64,000 nucleotides of DNA from Thermoguttaceae bacterium (GTDB taxonomy: Bacteria > Planctomycetota > Planctomycetia > Pirellulales > Thermoguttaceae): NCBI GenBank assembly GCA_029975295.1, contig JARKPK010000052.1, positions 32,821 through 96,820 on the forward strand, given 5' to 3'. The notes under the pieces were generated by a model, which did no database searches, was not told the DNA's origin, and worked only from the letters and a program-made list of their open reading frames with translations. A program made the position numbers and the translations under genes. Of this stretch, positions 36,569 through 45,448 are shown piece after piece (the first letter of the stretch is position 1; every line of letters starts with the position of its first letter).

Positions 36569-39500
36569 CTACGGGCGAGTGTTCGGTGAATCGCGTCCTT
36601 CGCTTCCGGCGCTTTCTTGGGAAGGCGACGCGCCCTCGGCGCCGATGAACTGCCGCAACGGGGGCAGCACACGACTGAGTTCCTGTTCCAACACGTCCAG
36701 CACGGCCGGGGCGCCGTCGGCCGTCCCAGACTTGCCGATATTCTCCAATTCCAACGCCCGATCGAACGCGGCTTTGGCCCCGAAGTAGCGGATGCCGCCT
36801 TTGAGCGTGTGCGCGGCCAAACGGATGCCCTTCGGATCGGCCGCCGCGACCGCCTCGCGCAGATTGGCCAACACGGTCGGGCACTCGTCAACGAACGCGG
36901 CTACGATCGATCGGAGCAGCTTCTGATCGCCCCGAACGGTGTTCAACGCGTGCGGCCAATCGATCACGTCGCCGCCCGGCAGCGGCACGTCTCGGTTCGG
37001 TTCCCGGCCGAGCACGCGGGCGATGGTCTCGAACAACTGGCGGGCCCGAATCGGCTTGGCCACATAGGCGTCCATTCCGGCGGCCAGGCAGATCTCCTCG
37101 TCGCCCTTCATGGCGTGGGCCGTCATGGCGATGATCGGCACATGACCGCCGATTCGCTCTTCGCGCCGGCGGATTTCGGCGGTCGTTTCCAGTCCGTCGC
37201 GTTCCGGCATCTGCACATCCATCAACACCAGATCGAAGCGTCGCGATTGCAGGGCCGCCAGCGCCTCGTTGCCGTTGTTGGCCACCGCCACCTCGTGCCC
37301 TTGCTGCTGCAAGAGACCCACGGCCAACCGTTGGTTGACGACGCTGTCCTCAGCCAGCAGGATGCGCAAGGGAGGCAGCCGCGGCAGCGAATCGGCCGCA
37401 GCCGAGCGGACTGCGTCTTCGGCCGTCTCGGCCGCGGGCATCAGGGCTCCGACAATCGCGTCGAACAACTCCGATTGTTTGATCGGTTTGATCAAGTGGC
37501 GAGCGATCGACAGTTCTTCGCAGCGGGCCAAGTCGTCGCGGTGATCGCCCGAGGTGAGCATCATGATCGTCGCGCCCTGGGCCACGCCGCGCCGTCGCAT
37601 CTCTTCGACCAACGCGAATCCGTCGCGCCCGGGCATGTGGGCGTCGGTGAGGATCAGCCGGAAGGGATCGCCCGCGGCGTCCGCCGACGCGATGGCCGCA
37701 AGCGCTTCGTCGGCGCTGGCGGCCGTGGCGGCGCGCATCCGCCAGTTGCGAACGATCTCTGCCAAGATCAGGCGGTTCGTGGCATTGTCGTCCACGATCA
37801 GCACCTTGAGCCCTTCCAGGGAAGGGACGATTCCGCGGTCGGGCTCGCGCACTTCTTCGTAACGGACGGTGAACGCGGCCGTGAAGTGGAAGGTGCTGCC
37901 TTGGCCCACGCGGCTGTCGACCCAAATGCGGCCTCCCATGCTTTCCACCAGCCGCGAGGAAATGGTCAACCCCAGCCCGGTGCCGCCGAAACGTCGCGTC
38001 GTCGAAGTGTCGGCCTGTTCGAACGCTTGGAAGATGCGAGAGATTTTTTCAGGCGGGATTCCGATGCCCGTATCGCGCACGGCGAAATGCAGTTCGATTT
38101 CGTCGCCCCGCCGGGCGGCGCACTCGACGGAAACCACCACTTCGCCGCGCTGGGTGAACTTGATCGCGTTTCCCACGAGGTTCACGATGATCTGACGCAA
38201 ACGACCCACGTCGCCGACTAAGCCGTCGGGAACGTCGGGCGCGATCTCGTAGGCGAGCTCCAATCCTTTTGTGTGGGCGCGCAGGCCGAGGAACTTCATC
38301 GTGTCGCCGAGCCGTTCGCGCAGGGCGAACTCGGCGTGTTCCAGCCGCAGCTTGCCGGCCTCGATTTTCGAGAAATCGAGAATGTCGTTGATCACTCCCA
38401 GCAAGGCTTCGCCCGACTCGCACACCATGCGCAGGTATTCCCGCTGCCCCGGGGTCAGTTGCATGTCGAGCAACAGTTCGGTCATGCCGATAATGGCGTT
38501 TAGCGGGGTGCGGATTTCGTGGCTCATGTTCGCCAAGAAGTCGCTCTTGGCGCGGCTGGCGGCCTCGGCGGCCTCTTTGGCTTGTCGCAGGGCCTCGGCC
38601 GCTTGTTTTTGCACGGTGATGTCGCGCGAAATGCCGAAGGTGCCCATGATCCGCCCTTCCGGATCGAGCAGCGGCAATTTGGTGGTGGAGACCCAAGTGA
38701 TGCTGCCGTTGGGCCACGTCTCCTTTTCCTCGAATCCGATCATCGCCTGACCGGTGGCCATTACGCGTTGCTCGTCGTCGAAGGCCTGTTGAGCGTGTTC
38801 GCGCGTGAAGAAGTCGAAATCGCTCTTGCCCAGCGCTTCGGAGGGTTCGTTCAGGCCGAAACGGCGGGCCAGCGCCGTGTTGATTCGCAAGAACCGGCCC
38901 TGACGATCTTTGAAGAAGATGTGGTCGGGCACATGATCCATCAGCGAATTGAGAAGATAACGCTCGCGTTCGAAGGCCAGTTCCGCGCGCCGCCGAGCGG
39001 TCACGTCCCAGAAGATGGCTTGGGTTCCGATGATCGCGCCCGACGCGTCGAAAACCGGCGACTTGAGCACTTCGACGTAATGCGTTTCCCCGTCCTGTTC
39101 GTTCTGTTCGACGTCTTCGAACACTTGTCCGGTCGAGATCACGCGGCGGTCGTCGCGCTGGTACTTCTCGGCCATGGCGCGCGGATAGAAATCGAAATCC
39201 GTCTTCCCGGCGATTTCCTCCCAGGTGCGGCCCAGCAGGTCGCAAAACAGCTTGTTGGCGAAGGTGAACCGTCCTTGAAGGTCCTTGCGCAACAGATAGA
39301 CCGGCAGGGCGTCGACCAGCGACGAGTATAGGGCCTGAGAATCGCGCAAGTGGGATTGGGTTCGCGCATGTTCAGCCACTTCATGCTGCAATTCGCGGGT
39401 CCGGCGGGCGACCTGGGCGCGGATGCGGTCGGCGCGGCCGACAAGCGATCCGACCAGGCCGACGACCAAACCGGTAAGCACGAGTCCGCCGAGCAACGCC

Positions 39501-40519
39501 AGCGGCGGAAGCCACGTTCGTTGCGCGGCGATGTACTCCGGTGAAGCCAGCACCTCGACGCTCCATTGATGGCCGGGCAAGTCGAGCACCGTGCGGCGGA
39601 AACTCGGCGGCGCATCGGCGCCGCGGTTCTCGGCCGGCGTCAAAGCGGCCGTATCGCCTTGCGGAAGGCGGCCCCCGGCCAGCGCGGCCAAGCACCGGAC
39701 GTCGCCTGAGGCGAACGATTCGAACAAACAAATGCGGAAATGCTCGTGATTCGTGCCGCTACAGGCCTCGCTGAGCAGTTCGTCAAGCCGTCCGACTACG
39801 ACTGACACGCCCTCGAGGCTTTGTCGCCGCTGTTCGGCAGTGGACTTTGGACCGTCCGTGCGATAGACGGGCGCGACAAAGATGCAATCGAACGCGGCCG
39901 CATCGCTGCGCCCCAGCGAAAGCCCTCCGAGGCAATCGATGCGCTGATGTGCTGCTGCGCGATCGACCGTCTCGGCAATCAACGGATGGCTCGAAAGGTC
40001 GAGCCCGGCCGTTATGCCCTCGGTCCGATGCGATTCCACGAAGAACAAGGGAAAATGATCGTGGTGCGGGGAACGGCCGCGGTTGACCGCCGGGCGGGCG
40101 CCCGGCAAAGGCATGGGATGAACGTCGTACCCGTCGAAACCAAACGCCGCTGCCTCGGCACGGTGCGCGTCAACTTGATCGGACGGGACGCACGGCGCCC
40201 AGCAGAAGGCCACCAATGCGCGGTGCCCGGCCAAAATGGCGCGGGCGAAGGTGCGAAATTCACCGGGTTCGACCCTCTCAGAGGCGTCGAAAAACGCCTT
40301 GAGCGAAGCTACCGTATGGCTGCCGGCATTCAGTTCGCTTTCGACTCGGGCGGCCAACCGCGCCGCATCGAGTTCGAAACGCCCTGCGGCAATTCGATGT
40401 TCGCGTTCGGCCAAGCTTCGATAGATTGCCCAAGAGGTGATCAGGCCGGCCGTAACGATAACGGCCAACGAGATTCCGTGACGCAGCAATCCGTGTCGCT
40501 CGACGCCGACCATGAGCAT
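36569..40519 (-). CDS. Hybrid sensor histidine kinase with CHASE, two PAS, two receivers and HPt
   Basis: This 1316-residue membrane sensor carries a full multi-step phosphorelay. A helix at 15-35, an extracytoplasmic CHASE-type sensor (about 50-325) and a second helix (about 338-360) are followed by two PAS domains (about 390-510 and 515-640). Next come the dimerisation/phosphoacceptor domain with H667 in NMSHEIRTP and an ATPase with NLVGNAIKF, DTGIGIP and GGTGLGL. Receiver 1 has D959, receiver 2 has D1101, and a C-terminal HPt has H1237 in AAHTLKGG. All key residues are present. The second ATG (40513) has GGAG at better spacing than the first. It is co-transcribed with the receiver/ATPase gene and divergent from the ROK gene. 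Confidence 0.96.
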   Translation of the reverse strand: MLMVGVERHGLLRHGISLAVIVTAGLITSWAIYRSLAEREHRIAAGRFELDAARLAARVESELNAGSHTVASLKAFFDASERVEPGEFRTFARAILAGHRALVAFCWAPCVPSDQVDAHRAEAAAFGFDGYDVHPMPLPGARPAVNRGRSPHHDHFPLFFVESHRTEGITAGLDLSSHPLIAETVDRAAAHQRIDCLGGLSLGRSDAAAFDCIFVAPVYRTDGPKSTAEQRRQSLEGVSVVVGRLDELLSEACSGTNHEHFRICLFESFASGDVRCLAALAGGRLPQGDTAALTPAENRGADAPPSFRRTVLDLPGHQWSVEVLASPEYIAAQRTWLPPLALLGGLVLTGLVVGLVGSLVGRADRIRAQVARRTRELQHEVAEHARTQSHLRDSQALYSSLVDALPVYLLRKDLQGRFTFANKLFCDLLGRTWEEIAGKTDFDFYPRAMAEKYQRDDRRVISTGQVFEDVEQNEQDGETHYVEVLKSPVFDASGAIIGTQAIFWDVTARRRAELAFERERYLLNSLMDHVPDHIFFKDRQGRFLRINTALARRFGLNEPSEALGKSDFDFFTREHAQQAFDDEQRVMATGQAMIGFEEKETWPNGSITWVSTTKLPLLDPEGRIMGTFGISRDITVQKQAAEALRQAKEAAEAASRAKSDFLANMSHEIRTPLNAIIGMTELLLDMQLTPGQREYLRMVCESGEALLGVINDILDFSKIEAGKLRLEHAEFALRERLGDTMKFLGLRAHTKGLELAYEIAPDVPDGLVGDVGRLRQIIVNLVGNAIKFTQRGEVVVSVECAARRGDEIELHFAVRDTGIGIPPEKISRIFQAFEQADTSTTRRFGGTGLGLTISSRLVESMGGRIWVDSRVGQGSTFHFTAAFTVRYEEVREPDRGIVPSLEGLKVLIVDDNATNRLILAEIVRNWRMRAATAASADEALAAIASADAAGDPFRLILTDAHMPGRDGFALVEEMRRRGVAQGATIMMLTSGDHRDDLARCEELSIARHLIKPIKQSELFDAIVGALMPAAETAEDAVRSAAADSLPRLPPLRILLAEDSVVNQRLAVGLLQQQGHEVAVANNGNEALAALQSRRFDLVLMDVQMPERDGLETTAEIRRREERIGGHVPIIAMTAHAMKGDEEICLAAGMDAYVAKPIRARQLFETIARVLGREPNRDVPLPGGDVIDWPHALNTVRGDQKLLRSIVAAFVDECPTVLANLREAVAAADPKGIRLAAHTLKGGIRYFGAKAAFDRALELENIGKSGTADGAPAVLDVLEQELSRVLPPLRQFIGAEGASPSQESAGSEGRDSPNTRP

Positions 40520-40527
40520 GACTCCGC

Positions 40528-40563
40528 CGGGCTATTGTAGCCCGAGGGCCAGGAGTACGTCCA
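40528..40563 (-). promoter_or_regulatory. Kinase promoter with palindrome over the -10
   Basis: Leftward TGGACG (40563-40558), an 18-nt spacer and TACAAT (40539-40534) precede the kinase start codon by only about 15-20 nt, giving a very short leader. A perfect palindrome (CGGGCTA, TTG, TAGCCCG; 40528-40544) sits exactly over the -10, an arrangement typical of a repressor operator. Confidence 0.45.
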
Positions 40564-40667
40564 CACTTTCGATCGCTTGTCGGGCTCCTGAAACGGGTGA
40601 GAAGATGATATGTTATGCGCTGCCGCGTGTCGCGGGGATGTGTGGGAGTCCGGTGGAAGCTGCAACG

Positions 40668-41696
40668 ATGTTCTTGGGAATTGAAATCGGCGGCACCAAG
40701 CTGCAAGTTGGCGTCGGATTGGGCGACGGGAGCGCGTTGGTCGCTTTGGAACGCCGCGAAGTTGACCGTGCGGCCGGCGCGGCCGGGATTCGTCGGCAGA
40801 TCGAAGCCCTGTCGGCCCCTTTGATCGCTCGGCACCGTCCGCAGGCCGTGGGGATTGGTTTTGGCGGTCCAGTCGATCGGTTGGCCGGGCGGACATTGAA
40901 GAGCCATCAAATCGACGGCTGGACGGACTACCCGCTGGCCGACTGGTGCCGGCAGGTTCTGGGACTGCCCGCCAAGATCGGCAACGATGCGGACTTGGCC
41001 GGATTGGCCGAGGCTCGCTTCGGCGCCGGCCGCGGGCGCCGCGTGGTTTTCTACACGACCGTGGGCAGCGGCATCGGCGGGGCGCTGGTGCTCGATGGGC
41101 AGGTTTTTTTGGGCGGGGCGGGCATCGCTTCCGAGATTGGGCACTTGCGGCCTGGGCTGCATGCGGATCGGCCGGAACTGACCGTCGAATCGCTGGCCAG
41201 CGGTTGGGGGATGGCGGCTGCGCTTCAGGCCCAACTGACTGAGCCGATCAGTCGTCCGCTGGAGCCGTTTTTGTCGGGCGGACCGCCGGGGGACGAAGCA
41301 GACGTGCGCCGCCGCCTGTTGGCGGCCGACGAGGCCGACGCCGAGTCGGGCGAGGACTTGCGGCAGCGCTGCGGCGGCAATCTCGACCTGCTCACCACCA
41401 AGATCATTGCCGAAGCGGCTGAGGATGGCAACCGGCTGGCCGAGGCCGCATTTCGGCAGGCCGCGCGCGCGCTGGGATGGGCCCTGGGGCAGATGATTAC
41501 GCTTTTGTCGCCCGAGGCGGTCGTTATCGGAGGCGGCGTGCCGTTGGCCGGCGAAAATCTTTTTTGGGCCCCGCTTCGCGAGGAAGTCAACCGCTACGTG
41601 TTCCCTCCGCTGCGCGGCACGTTTCGGCTTCTGCCCGCCGGTTTGGGCGAGGAAGTGGTGGTTCACGGCGCCTTGGCTCTGGCGGCCGAACGGTGA
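40668..41696 (+). CDS. ROK-family sugar kinase or regulator-like protein
   Basis: This 342-residue protein has the ROK ATPase fold. The phosphate-1 loop GIEIGGTKLQVGVG starts at residue 3, GIGFGGPVD follows, and the catalytic Asp lies in IGNDADLAGLAE near residue 107. The phosphate-2 region is TTVGSGIGGALV. It likely phosphorylates glucose or a related sugar using ATP. The usual CxCGxxGC zinc motif after GIASEIGHL is missing: the His is there but no Cys follows. No DNA-binding domain precedes it. The ATG at 40668 opens the fold and has GGTGGAAG upstream; an earlier ATG at 40512 would overlap the divergent kinase start. Penicillin-binding protein 2 follows 100 nt later. Confidence 0.88.
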   Translation: MFLGIEIGGTKLQVGVGLGDGSALVALERREVDRAAGAAGIRRQIEALSAPLIARHRPQAVGIGFGGPVDRLAGRTLKSHQIDGWTDYPLADWCRQVLGLPAKIGNDADLAGLAEARFGAGRGRRVVFYTTVGSGIGGALVLDGQVFLGGAGIASEIGHLRPGLHADRPELTVESLASGWGMAAALQAQLTEPISRPLEPFLSGGPPGDEADVRRRLLAADEADAESGEDLRQRCGGNLDLLTTKIIAEAAEDGNRLAEAAFRQAARALGWALGQMITLLSPEAVVIGGGVPLAGENLFWAPLREEVNRYVFPPLRGTFRLLPAGLGEEVVVHGALALAAER

Positions 41697-41796
41697 TGCC
41701 TGTTGTTGGACGCTGCGAGAAAAGACCGCCACTGACGGATAGCCGCCGACCGAGAAATCGGCATGGGCTGCCCGACGGGCGTTTCGGCGAACTCGA

Positions 41797-44148
41797 ATGA
41801 CGACGAAGGACTCCAGCCGCCGGTCGTATTTGTTTTGGCTGCGGACGCCGGACCGCGCTGCGGTGGTCGATCCGCAGCGCCGGATCGCCGCTTGTTTGCT
41901 TGGTTATTCGACGCTGTTGTTGGTCTTCTGGATCGTGCTGGTCGTGCAACAGCGCGTTTGGGGCGAGGCCTATCGCGCCGAGGCGACGCGCCCGCAGCGT
42001 CGCGTTGAATCGGTTGTCGCCCCGCGCGGCCGAATCTATTCGGCCGACGGCCAGTTGATGGCCGATCATCGGCAAAGTGTCGCCCTGGCCGTTCACTATC
42101 GTTTTTTCGAAGATCCGCCCGATCGGGGTTGGTTGCGGCGTCAGGCGCGCGGGCGGCTCGACCGCCGTTATCGGAGCGATCCGATTCGGCTGGAGCAGGC
42201 GGAACGCGAGTTCTTGCAGTGGCGCGAAGCTCAGACGGCCAAACTGGCCGAGTTGTGCGGCATGTCGCCGGAAGCCTGGAAGCAGAGAACCGCTGCAATT
42301 CAATCGCGCATCGAGCGAATTGCCGATCGCGTTGAACATCGTTCCAGCCGTCGTTCCGCGGAAGGGGGAGGCGAGCCGCAAGATTCAAAGCCGTCGCTTA
42401 CCGGTTTTCTCGCGAGGATTGTCGATGCGGTGCGGTCTGCGGGCGAAGCGGCCGGGGGGCCTCCGATCGTTGTGGCTGAACAGCGTCAGCACCACATTGT
42501 CGTCGACGATCTTTCCAGCGAGGCGGTCGAGACGATTCGCCGCGAGTTCGGAAGCGTTCCGTCCATTCGGTTGATCGAACGAACCAAGCGATTCTATCCG
42601 CAGGGAGCGACGGCGTCGCATCTGATCGGCTATTTGGGCGCGACCAGCCCGGAACAAACTGGCGAACTGAATGAGCGATGGATGCGGACGTTTGGTGATC
42701 GGGCGGCATGCGACGGCGACGAGCATGTTGTTCGGGATGCGGGCGGCCAGGCAACGGACTGGTTGGGTTCAACGTTCGATGACGAAGAAGCGATGGCGCT
42801 GCGGGATCAGGCGGAGTATCAGGCCGAGGATTGGGCCGGCGCGGTTGGAATCGAGCGACAGTATGAAATCGAGTTGCGCGGCCGGCGCGGCCGGCGAATG
42901 ATCTATCCGTCTGCAGGCGGCCGGGTGTTAGCGGCATTCGATGCCCCGCCGCCGACGCCTGGGCGCGACTTGGTATTGACCGTTGATTTACGGCTGCAAC
43001 GTCAGGCTGAGGAATTGCTCGACGCCGCGTTGCAAAGAGCGGAGGTGTTCGAGACCTCTGCGCCGCGAGGCGGCGCGATCGTTGTACTCGATGCGGCGAC
43101 CGGCGGCGTTGTGGTTGCCGCGTCGTCGCCCCGTTACGATCCCAACGTGTTCCTGTCGGCCGATCGTACGGATGCGGCGCGACTGTTGGCCGATCCTTCT
43201 CGCCCGCTATTCGATCGCGCCGTGCAGATGGCGTTGCCCCCCGGGTCGGCCTTCAAAGTGGTTTCGGCCGTTGCCTTGTTGCACTGCCGCGGTTTCGATC
43301 CGGATCGGCCCTTTGTGTGCCGGGGCTATCTCGAACAGGCCGATCGCCAACGCTGCGAACTTTTCGTCCGATCCGGACGTGGGCACGGTGCTATGACTCT
43401 TAGCGACGCGCTGACCGAGAGTTGCAACGTCTTCTTTTTCCATCACGTCGGCGCGATGGGCGCAGAAGACTTGCTGCTTTGGGCGCATCGCTTGGGATTG
43501 GGAAGCCGCACAGGCATCGATTTGCCGGCCGAAGGGGTCGGCTCGGTTCCCAAGCCGGACCTCGCAGCACGAGGCGATTTCGAGTTGATCTCTCAGTCGG
43601 AAACTTGGAATCTTGCCATCGGACAAGGAACACTGACCGCCACGCCGTTGCAAATGGCCGTGGTGATGGCTGCCGTGGCGAACGGCGGCAGGCGGGTGCA
43701 GCCGCATCTTCTAGCAGGCGAGATGCTGACGGCTGGCGGCAGGGCCAAGTTGCCAAGCTCATCGAAGGCACAAGACTTGGCTGCCGCGCAAGGGCCGCTG
43801 GGCTGCGCACCGCTATGGACGGCCCCGATGCCGAACCCAATCGAAGGGATCCGTCCCGAGTCGCTCAAAACGCTGCGCGAGGGATTGAAACGAGCGGTGG
43901 CCGATGAGAACGGAACGGCCCACTCAACCGTTTATTGCGAGCTGGTTGAGATCGCCGGCAAGACGGGCACGGCGGAAAGTGGCCTGGGCCGGCCGTCGCA
44001 CGCATGGTTTGTCGGCTATGTTCCGGCCGATCGACCGCGGTTTGCGTTCTCGGTGGCCATTGAGCATGGGGGCAGCGGAGCGTTGGCGGCCGGTCCGGTG
44101 GCCAAAAGGCTGGTCATGGCGTTGCAGCGTCTCGGCATGTTAGATTAG
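41797..44148 (+). CDS. mrdA: Penicillin-binding protein 2 type transpeptidase
   Basis: This 783-residue class B penicillin-binding protein crosslinks peptidoglycan during elongation, anchored by one helix at about 34-53. The N-terminal pedestal includes VAPRGRIYSADGQLMA. The transpeptidase domain has the SxxK motif PGSAFK (S484, K487), SCN (S542-N544) and KTG (K722-G724), all intact, so it should be catalytic and beta-lactam-sensitive. Residues between about 150 and 240 form an insertion rich in charged helices compared with the usual 630-residue enzyme. Complete peptidoglycan enzymes support cell-wall synthesis in this planctomycete-like genome. RodA, MreB and MreC are not nearby, so it is separated from its usual elongasome cluster. 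Confidence 0.93.
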   Translation: MTTKDSSRRSYLFWLRTPDRAAVVDPQRRIAACLLGYSTLLLVFWIVLVVQQRVWGEAYRAEATRPQRRVESVVAPRGRIYSADGQLMADHRQSVALAVHYRFFEDPPDRGWLRRQARGRLDRRYRSDPIRLEQAEREFLQWREAQTAKLAELCGMSPEAWKQRTAAIQSRIERIADRVEHRSSRRSAEGGGEPQDSKPSLTGFLARIVDAVRSAGEAAGGPPIVVAEQRQHHIVVDDLSSEAVETIRREFGSVPSIRLIERTKRFYPQGATASHLIGYLGATSPEQTGELNERWMRTFGDRAACDGDEHVVRDAGGQATDWLGSTFDDEEAMALRDQAEYQAEDWAGAVGIERQYEIELRGRRGRRMIYPSAGGRVLAAFDAPPPTPGRDLVLTVDLRLQRQAEELLDAALQRAEVFETSAPRGGAIVVLDAATGGVVVAASSPRYDPNVFLSADRTDAARLLADPSRPLFDRAVQMALPPGSAFKVVSAVALLHCRGFDPDRPFVCRGYLEQADRQRCELFVRSGRGHGAMTLSDALTESCNVFFFHHVGAMGAEDLLLWAHRLGLGSRTGIDLPAEGVGSVPKPDLAARGDFELISQSETWNLAIGQGTLTATPLQMAVVMAAVANGGRRVQPHLLAGEMLTAGGRAKLPSSSKAQDLAAAQGPLGCAPLWTAPMPNPIEGIRPESLKTLREGLKRAVADENGTAHSTVYCELVEIAGKTGTAESGLGRPSHAWFVGYVPADRPRFAFSVAIEHGGSGALAAGPVAKRLVMALQRLGMLD

Positions 44149-44284
44149 CGGCGCAGCGTTGCCCCTGGGGCGATTTTCGCAACGAGGCCGCTCGGCGCGG
44201 GCGGACTCGTTGGAGATGACGGATGCTCGCTGCCAGGTCGTGCAGTTGGAAATCGATCAACTCGAACGTCGTGATGGGGGTGCC

Positions 44285-45379
44285 ATGATTCTTCGCCTTC
44301 TGCTTCAGATGTTGGTTGTTTCGGTGTTGGTTTTGGGAACGGCGCACGCTGCTGATCCGGCCGTCGCACCGCCCGTGTCGGTTTCGCCATCGGTTGAGCG
44401 GACGGTTTCGGCCGTCGAGGCGCCGGTGGCGCCGACCGACTGTGGGGAGGCCGCTCATCCCGACTTTCCCGAAGCCAAGCCAGTGCCTCGCACGCAAGTA
44501 ATTCCTCTTCCCGATGGCAAAGCCTCGTTTCGGTTCGACGGTCGGGAACTGACCTGCTACCATTTTGGCGACTCGCTGCGACGCCCGTTTCTGTACCCGT
44601 TGGTCGGCCCGGAAGGGCATTGTTTGACGAGGATGGGGCATCCGCGCGACCCGTTCGGCCATAGCCATCACAATTCGGTGTGGATTTCGCATCAGAACGT
44701 GGCGGGCATTGATTTCTGGGCCGACCGGCTGGGGACGGGGGCCGAACCGGGCCGGATTGTCCATCAGCGGTTTGAACGGCTGGAAGACGGCAACCAGTCT
44801 GCTTGGCTCTTGGCGACCAATCATTGGATCGGCAGCGACGGCAAGTGCCTTTTGGTCGAACGCCGCCGGATTGAGGCGATGGCGCCGAAGGAATCGGATT
44901 GGCTCTTGCTGATCGACCTTCAATTCGAATCGCCCGGCGCCGAACCGGTGATAATCAATCAAAATCCTTTCGGCGTGATCGGCGTCCGCATGGCGAAGAC
45001 CATCGGCGTGGCCGATGGCGGCGGCCGAATTCTCAATAGCGAAGGCCAACGCAACGAGCCCGAGGTCTTCCGAAAGCCGGCCCGATGGTGCGACTATTCC
45101 GGCCCGCTCACGAATCGGTTGTCTGGGGGAATCACGCTGCTCGATCACCCGAAGAATCTCAATCATCCGGCGGCGTTTCATGTTCGGAACGACGGTTGGA
45201 TGGGAGCATGCCTGACGTTGGATCGGCCGGTCAGCGTCGCCCCGAATCAACCGTTGCGGCTGCGCTACGGGCTGTGGATGCACGCGGGCGCGTCGTCGAG
45301 CGAACAGATCGATGCCCAGTGGAAGGCCTTCAGCGAGTGGGATCTGCCCTCGCTGGATTTGCCGCGCAAGAAGCCTTGA
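44285..45379 (+). CDS. Exported DUF6807 (PmoA-like) protein
   Basis: This 364-residue exported protein belongs, as far as I can judge, to the DUF6807/PmoA-like family common in planctomycetes, of unknown function but often near carbohydrate-active genes. It has a signal peptide (about 1-23, ending GTAHA), a Pro/Val-rich linker, and then a beta-rich domain. Strong landmarks are the motif GHSHHNSVWISHQN and a Trp/Asp-rich SVDFWAD-like stretch. The closing RYGLWMHAG is also recognisable. The His-rich motif suggests metal or sugar binding, but this is inference. The ATG at 44285 sits after GGGGG and matches the signal peptide start. A strong hairpin lies 25 nt after its stop. Confidence 0.82.
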   Translation: MILRLLLQMLVVSVLVLGTAHAADPAVAPPVSVSPSVERTVSAVEAPVAPTDCGEAAHPDFPEAKPVPRTQVIPLPDGKASFRFDGRELTCYHFGDSLRRPFLYPLVGPEGHCLTRMGHPRDPFGHSHHNSVWISHQNVAGIDFWADRLGTGAEPGRIVHQRFERLEDGNQSAWLLATNHWIGSDGKCLLVERRRIEAMAPKESDWLLLIDLQFESPGAEPVIINQNPFGVIGVRMAKTIGVADGGGRILNSEGQRNEPEVFRKPARWCDYSGPLTNRLSGGITLLDHPKNLNHPAAFHVRNDGWMGACLTLDRPVSVAPNQPLRLRYGLWMHAGASSSEQIDAQWKAFSEWDLPSLDLPRKKP

Positions 45380-45403
45380 CGCTCGGCAGATGGCGGATGA
45401 ACC

Positions 45404-45438
45404 GGCGGCCCTGTCGTCGTCCCGACGACAGGGCCGCC
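45404..45438. terminator. Perfect 16-bp hairpin between convergent genes
   Basis: GGCGGCCCTGTCGTCG (45404-45419) and its exact reverse complement (45423-45438) are separated by a 3-nt loop. It sits between the ends of two convergent genes (45379 and 45449). There is no U-run after it in either direction, only five A on the right side, so it would stop or protect transcripts by structure rather than as a classic intrinsic terminator. Confidence 0.6.
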
Positions 45439-45448
45439 CGAAAAACCG

